Assembly: GCF_003860125.1 (NCBI RefSeq)
Contig: NZ_RQYL01000008.1
Span: forward strand, 1 to 64,000
Direction of reading: 5' to 3'
DNA length: 64,000 nt
Origin: Fretibacterium sp. OH1220_COT-178
Lineage (GTDB): Bacteria > Synergistota > Synergistia > Synergistales > Aminobacteriaceae
The notes beneath the pieces were generated by a model. The model was not told where the DNA came from and did not search any database. It worked only from the letters and a program-made list of their open reading frames with translations. Made by a program: the position numbers and the translations under genes. Each line of letters begins with the position of its first letter. The stretch's first letter is position 1. Shown piece by piece: positions 60,058-64,000 of the stretch.

Positions 60058-60542
60058 CGCGTCAGGAACAGGGCCGCGAGCGGCGTCACGATCAGGACGA
60101 TCACCATGCGGAAGAGGTGGAAGATCAGGGAGACGGGCGTCTCCGCCCCCGCATCCGTCGCGGACAGGGCCATGCCGGACAGCGCGCCCGGCGCCGTCGC
60201 ATAGACGGCCGTCCGGAGGTCGATGCCGAAGAAGCGCACGACCGCGAAGGCCATGCCGATACAGAACGCCAGCAGCAGCACGATGTAGAAGAGCGCGGCG
60301 GGAACGGCCTCCGGATGCGCCCGCAGCGAGGCGACGTCCGAATTCGATACGATGACGTAGGCCACCAGAAGCTGCGAGGCGACGGAGAGCAGGTTTCCGC
60401 CCGGCAGATCGCCCAGCGTGACGCCCTTCACCAAAAGCCCGGCGACCATCCCCCCGACCAGCACGCCGGACGGAAGGCGCAGGAGATGCCCCACCCCGCC
60501 GCCCAGAAGGACGGACGCGGCGATAACGATCGATTCCCTCAC
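60054..60542 (-). CDS. AbrB-family membrane protein, single-repeat form
   Basis: A 162-residue protein with about five hydrophobic segments. SGVLVGGMVAGLLVKGV near the N-terminus and YATAPGALSGMALSATDAG near the end are the hallmarks of the AbrB (putative ammonia monooxygenase) family. Usual members have two such repeats (about 340-350 residues), so this is a half-size version. Two starts compete: the TTG at 60548 has its binding site too close, and the GTG at 60542 has GGGAG eight bases upstream and was chosen. Function of the family is not settled. Confidence 0.78.
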   Translation of the reverse strand: MRESIVIAASVLLGGGVGHLLRLPSGVLVGGMVAGLLVKGVTLGDLPGGNLLSVASQLLVAYVIVSNSDVASLRAHPEAVPAALFYIVLLLAFCIGMAFAVVRFFGIDLRTAVYATAPGALSGMALSATDAGAETPVSLIFHLFRMVIVLIVTPLAALFLTR

Positions 60543-61139
60543 GTTCAAAACTCCCTTCCAGGAAAAAACATGCCGTGCCCTCCCCTGCAGAAGGCCGTCC
60601 CCCCACAGACAAGCGGACCCGGCGAAAGAGCATCCGACATTTTCATGATATCAGCACGGCGTCGGTTTGTCGCTCGGTTCCTCGGCGCCATCTTCAAAAT
60701 CCACAAGCAAAACGCGTTGTGCGGTAGAGGCATCCCGTCCCGTCCATTGGCGCACCTGCCGGCTACAAACACAAAAGCGCTTCGCCCATAAAGACAACGC
60801 TCTCTGTTCTCAAAAAGCCGCCTCGACCTGCGAAGCGGGGCTCGTACCTTCCTTGACGGCCCGAAAAGCAGGGGATAAACTTATCTTTCCAGGGCAAGAC
60901 CCACATCGCAAAAGCAGTCCAAAGAGCTTCTCGGTAAAGGCGAAAGACCGCTTCGCTGCAGGGGCAGGGCCGGCCCTCCGGATACGCCTCAAGTCGGTGC
61001 GGTTTGGTGCACGATATTTTATCCGCCGAACTCGGAAAGGGGCGAAAAAATGCGCTCCTCCGGCGTTCATCCCCGCAGCCGCTCCCGGGAGCCCCCCTGC
61101 GGCAAAAGGAAAGAACCCTGAAAGGGAAGGAGATTCACC
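60543..61139. other. Intergenic region between the AbrB-like and kduD genes
   Basis: About 600 bases without a supported gene; base composition is less GC-rich than the neighbours. It holds the kduD promoter and a likely operator (60853-60885). Towards the left, TATCAT on the minus strand near 60650 could be a -10 for the AbrB-like operon. No RNA gene or repeat was recognised. Confidence 0.5.
60853..60881 (+). promoter_or_regulatory. Promoter of the kduD-kdgK-kdgA operon
   Basis: TTGACG (60853-60858), a 17-base spacer and TAAACT (60876-60881). The inverted repeat GATAAACTTATC (60874-60885) covers the -10 and may be an operator for a sugar-acid regulator. The leader is about 250 nt. Confidence 0.6.
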
Positions 61140-61904
61140 ATGGACATCAAGCAGCTTTTCAGTCTCACGGACAAGGTAGCCGTCGTCACCGGGGCCCGAA
61201 AGGGCTTGGGGTTCGGGCTGGCCGAGGGTTTGGCCGAGGCGGGCGCGGACATCGTCGGGGTGGGACCCTATCCCATGCCCGAGCTGGAGACCGCCATCGC
61301 CAGGGTGGGGCGCCGCTTTCACTACATCGAGGCCGATCTGACCTCGCAGGAGCGGGTCTCCGCAATCGTCGATGAGACCGTGGAACACTTCGGAGCACTG
61401 GACGTTCTGGTCAACAACGCGGGGATCATCCGGCGCGGAGACATGCTGGACTTTACCGAGTCGGACTGGGACGACGTCATCAACGTCAACCTCCGCACCG
61501 TGTTCTTCCTCTCCCAGGCGGCCGCCCGCCGGATGAAGGAACAGGGAAGAGGGGGCAAGATCGTCAGCATCGCCTCCATGCTCTCGTTTCAGGGAGGAAT
61601 CCGGGTGCCCTCCTACACGTCCAGCAAGAGCGCCGTCGTGGGACTCACCAAACTGATGGCCAACGAGCTGGCGCAGTACAACATTCAGGTCAACGCCATC
61701 GCCCCGGGCTACATGGCGACGGACAACACCCAACCGCTTCGCAGCGACGAGGTCCGGAGCCGGGAGATCCTGGCGCGCATTCCCGCCGCTCGATGGGGGA
61801 CCGCCCACGACCTGAAGGGGGCAGTGGTGTTTCTGGCCTCCGCGGCCTCGAACTACGTCACGGGGCACGTCCTGGCCGTGGATGGAGGGTGGCTGGCCCG
61901 CTAG
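61140..61904 (+). CDS. kduD: 2-dehydro-3-deoxy-D-gluconate 5-dehydrogenase
   Basis: A short-chain dehydrogenase that interconverts 2,5-diketo-3-deoxygluconate and 2-keto-3-deoxygluconate with NAD(H) in uronate use. The 254 residues show KVAVVTGARKGLGFGLAEGL (cofactor loop), VLVNNAGIIRR, the catalytic Ser and Tyr/Lys in SIASMLSFQGGIRVPSYTSS and the following KSAVVG, and the KduD-type AIAPGYMATDNTQPLR. The ATG follows AAGGAGATTCACC. First gene of the operon. Confidence 0.93.
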   Translation: MDIKQLFSLTDKVAVVTGARKGLGFGLAEGLAEAGADIVGVGPYPMPELETAIARVGRRFHYIEADLTSQERVSAIVDETVEHFGALDVLVNNAGIIRRGDMLDFTESDWDDVINVNLRTVFFLSQAAARRMKEQGRGGKIVSIASMLSFQGGIRVPSYTSSKSAVVGLTKLMANELAQYNIQVNAIAPGYMATDNTQPLRSDEVRSREILARIPAARWGTAHDLKGAVVFLASAASNYVTGHVLAVDGGWLAR

Positions 61905-61976
61905 GACCGGCAGCCGCGTCCTCTTCTCGATACATCTCGAACATAGGGAAACGACTCTCGAAAGGGGAATATTGTC

Positions 61977-63005
61977 ATGGCAAAGTACATAACGTTCGGC
62001 GAGGTCATGCTGAGGCTGACGCCTCCGGGGCACGAGGTCCTCTTTCAGACCCCCAATCTGGTGGCGACGTTCGGCGGCGCGGAGGCCAACGTGGCCGTAT
62101 CGCTGGCCAACTACGGCGAGGACGTCGCCTTCGTGACCGCCGCCCCCAAAAATCCGGTCGGGGACGCCATGCTGCGCGAGCTGCGGGGCTTCGGCGTCTG
62201 CACCCGTCACGTCCGCCGCAGCGGCGATCGGCTGGGGATCTACTACACCGAGACGGGGGCGGCCATGCGTCCCTCCAAGGTCGTGTACGACCGCGCACAC
62301 TCCGCCATCGCCGAGGTCAAGCCCGGCGATTTCGACTGGGACATTATCTTCGATGGGGCGAAGTGGTTCCACACGACGGGGATCACCCCCGCCATCGCGG
62401 AGGGGACCGCCCGGGTCGCCCTCGAGGCGATGAAGCGCGCCAAGGAGAAGGGCCTGACGGTATCCTGCGACCTCAACTACCGCAAGAAGCTCTGGAAGTG
62501 GGGTAAACCCCCCAAGGAGGTCATGAGCGAGATGGCCCAGTACATCGACGTCATGATCGCCAACGAGGAGGACTGCCAGAAATGCCTGGGCATCGAGCTG
62601 GACGTGGACGTGACCGCGGGGGAGCTCGACACCTCCAAGTACGAGGGGCTGGCCCAAAAGGTCATGGGGGCCTTCGGAAACGTCAAATACCTGGCGGTGA
62701 GCCTGAGGGAGTCCGTCAGCGCCGACTGGAACAACTGGTCCGTCGTCCTGGCCTCCAGGGACGCCTTCCACGTCAGCAGGAAGTACGAGATCCGGGACAT
62801 CGTGGACCGCATCGGCGGCGGGGACTCCTTCGGCTCCGGCCTCATCTGGGGGCTGAACAACCTGGAAGGGCTCCAGAACGCCGTGGAGTTTGCGGCCGCA
62901 GCCTCGGCGCTGAAACACACGGTCTACGGGGACTACAACCGCGTGGCCCCGGAGGACGTCATGACCCTTATGGGCGGGGACGGCTCCGGGCGCGTGCAGC
63001 GATAG
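61977..63005 (+). CDS. kdgK: 2-keto-3-deoxygluconate kinase
   Basis: A 342-residue PfkB-family sugar kinase phosphorylating 2-keto-3-deoxygluconate. It begins ITFGEVMLRLTPPG, has the substrate motif VATFGGAEANVAVSLANYG, and SCDLNYRKKLWKW typical of KdgK, then the catalytic anion hole DIVDRIGGGDSFGSGL with the base Asp. The ATG is 72 bases after kduD, with GAAAGGGG upstream. The enzyme links kduD to the aldolase gene that follows. Confidence 0.93.
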   Translation: MAKYITFGEVMLRLTPPGHEVLFQTPNLVATFGGAEANVAVSLANYGEDVAFVTAAPKNPVGDAMLRELRGFGVCTRHVRRSGDRLGIYYTETGAAMRPSKVVYDRAHSAIAEVKPGDFDWDIIFDGAKWFHTTGITPAIAEGTARVALEAMKRAKEKGLTVSCDLNYRKKLWKWGKPPKEVMSEMAQYIDVMIANEEDCQKCLGIELDVDVTAGELDTSKYEGLAQKVMGAFGNVKYLAVSLRESVSADWNNWSVVLASRDAFHVSRKYEIRDIVDRIGGGDSFGSGLIWGLNNLEGLQNAVEFAAAASALKHTVYGDYNRVAPEDVMTLMGGDGSGRVQR

Positions 63006-63065
63006 GGGCTCCACAAACGAATTCGACCAATCAAGCGATCGCATTCAGAGGGGATGGAGAGCGCA

Positions 63066-64000
63066 ATGAACGAAATTCTGAAACAGATAGCGGACGTGGG
63101 CGTCGTACCCGTCGTCAAGCTGGACAGCCCGGACCAGGCCCTGCCGTTGGGACAGGCGCTGGTGGATGGGGACCTGCCCGTTGCGGAGATCACCTTCCGG
63201 ACCGATGCCGCCGAGGAGTCCATCCGAAGGCTGACCGGGGAACTGCCGGACCTTCTGGTCGGCGCGGGGACCGTATTGACCGTGGAACAGGCAAGACGAG
63301 CCGTCGGTGCCGGGGCGAAGTTTCTGGTGTCCCCGGGCTTCAATCCCTCGGTCGTGCAGTTCTGCATCGCCAACGGGGTCCCCGTCATCCCGGGCATCAA
63401 CAGCCCCTCGCAGATCGAACGGGGCATCGAGATGGGGGTCTCCGTGCTGAAGTTCTTCCCCGCCGAGCCGTCCGGAGGGCTGGACATGCTCAAGGCCTTC
63501 GCCGGGCCCTACACGGGCGTGAGCTACGTCCCCACCGGCGGGATCAACGCCGCGAACATGAAGAACTACCTGGCCTTCAACAAGGTTCTGGCCGTGGGCG
63601 GAAGCTGGATGGTCAAACCGGAACTGGTCGCCGCCGGGAGGTTCGAGGAGATCTCCCGGCTCTGCCGCGAGGCGGTGATGGGCGCGCTCGGCTTCGAGCT
63701 CCGGCACGTGGGCATCAACGAGCCGGATGCGGACACCTCCCTGACGGAGGCGACCCTCATGTGCGACCTCTTCGGATTCGCGCTTAAGGAGGGGAACAGC
63801 AGCAACTTTGCGGGAACGGCCTTTGAGTTCATGAAGACGCCGTACCTGGGGATGAACGGGCACATCGCCCTTTCGACCCTCAGCGTCGACCGGGCCGTAG
63901 CCTTCCTGGCCCGCAAGGGAATCGGAACCCGTCCGGAGACCGAGAAGCGGGACGCCGAGGGTTCCCTGACCGTGGCCTACCTGGACCGCGAGATCGGCGG
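63066..64000 (+). CDS. kdgA: KDPG/KHG aldolase with C-terminal extension (cut by window end)
   Basis: Splits 2-keto-3-deoxy-6-phosphogluconate into pyruvate and glyceraldehyde 3-phosphate. The first 205 residues are a full aldolase: PVAEITFRTDAA with the catalytic Glu, VGAGTVLTVEQARRA, FLVSPGFNP, and the Schiff-base Lys in VLKFFPAEPSGG, then SYVPTGGINAANM. A further 100 or so residues follow, with GHIALSTLSVDRAVAFLARK resembling a VOC/glyoxalase-type domain. The frame is open to the window end, so the C-terminus is missing. ATG preceded by GGAG. Confidence 0.92.
   Translation, partial: MNEILKQIADVGVVPVVKLDSPDQALPLGQALVDGDLPVAEITFRTDAAEESIRRLTGELPDLLVGAGTVLTVEQARRAVGAGAKFLVSPGFNPSVVQFCIANGVPVIPGINSPSQIERGIEMGVSVLKFFPAEPSGGLDMLKAFAGPYTGVSYVPTGGINAANMKNYLAFNKVLAVGGSWMVKPELVAAGRFEEISRLCREAVMGALGFELRHVGINEPDADTSLTEATLMCDLFGFALKEGNSSNFAGTAFEFMKTPYLGMNGHIALSTLSVDRAVAFLARKGIGTRPETEKRDAEGSLTVAYLDREIG

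Noticed and set aside
60543-61139. Small minus- and plus-strand frames in the gap before kduD
   Set aside because: No binding site, no recognisable protein pattern, and they cross the kduD promoter region.

Overview
The window is a GC-rich chromosomal segment from a Gram-negative, anaerobic-type bacterium, most likely a member of the Synergistota. Evidence for this: the protein at 37657-39255 ends in a Gly-rich/Cys, hydrophobic, Arg-cluster tail like the Synergist-CTERM sorting signal (recognised from memory); lptA-lptB imply a diderm envelope with lipopolysaccharide transport; early cobalt insertion (cbiK) and 2-oxoacid:acceptor oxidoreductase fit an anaerobe; a large flagellin and a FlaG protein indicate motility; and amino-acid and peptide transport and hydrolysis genes dominate the metabolism.

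Layout. 1-4770: an anaerobic cobalamin operon on the minus strand (cbiK, cbiL, a Gate-like membrane protein, cbiC, cbiD and the start of a cbiE-like gene), preceded by a promoter, a cobalamin riboswitch and an intrinsic terminator. 4852-9093: an Rpn-family nuclease-like gene, flaG and an 802-residue flagellin with its own promoter and a long structured leader. 9242-14303: the heat-shock operon hrcA-grpE-dnaK-dnaJ behind a CIRCE element. 14453-16313: a Leu/Ile-rich leader peptide with mutually exclusive hairpins (a classical ribosome-mediated attenuator) in front of an LctP-family permease. 16419-20366: a two-subunit 2-oxoacid oxidoreductase and dprA. 20397-25221: lptA-lptB and the lysine-pathway genes dapB-dapH-lysC behind a T-box leader. 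25195-28926: a LysR regulator divergent from a YfcC-like carrier and an M20 amidohydrolase.

28972-31956: alkaline phosphatase and a YibE/F-like membrane protein. 32017-33898: an AT-richer two-gene cassette, an OLD/AAA_21-type ATPase overlapping a DUF4276-like TOPRIM-type protein, next to tRNA-Glu and tRNA-Lys (34087-34260); it is the best candidate for an undescribed defence system. 34365-37535: a tripartite tricarboxylate transporter (TctC, TctB, TctA). 37657-42346: the putative sorted surface protein and a three-gene zinc-ribbon/SPFH/exported-protein cassette. 42501-45720: a secreted C11 (clostripain-type) peptidase whose putative promoter has an 11-G homopolymer between -35 and -10, a possible phase-variation switch. 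45842-52382: a lower-GC nitrogen-catabolism island (PucR-type regulator, M20 peptidase, frameshifted glutamine synthetase, ureohydrolase, sodium:solute symporter). 52504-58770: an oligopeptide ABC transporter operon ending in a truncated flavodoxin-like reading frame. 58814-60542: Nudix, TtcA-like and AbrB-like genes in an overlapping operon. 60853-64000: the 2-keto-3-deoxygluconate operon kduD-kdgK-kdgA (cut by the window end).

The notable theme is RNA- and repeat-based control: a B12 riboswitch, a T-box, a leader-peptide attenuator, CIRCE, a possible G-tract promoter switch and a G-tract ribosome binding site in front of an unusual start codon. All family assignments are from reading translated sequence by eye; no database search was run.
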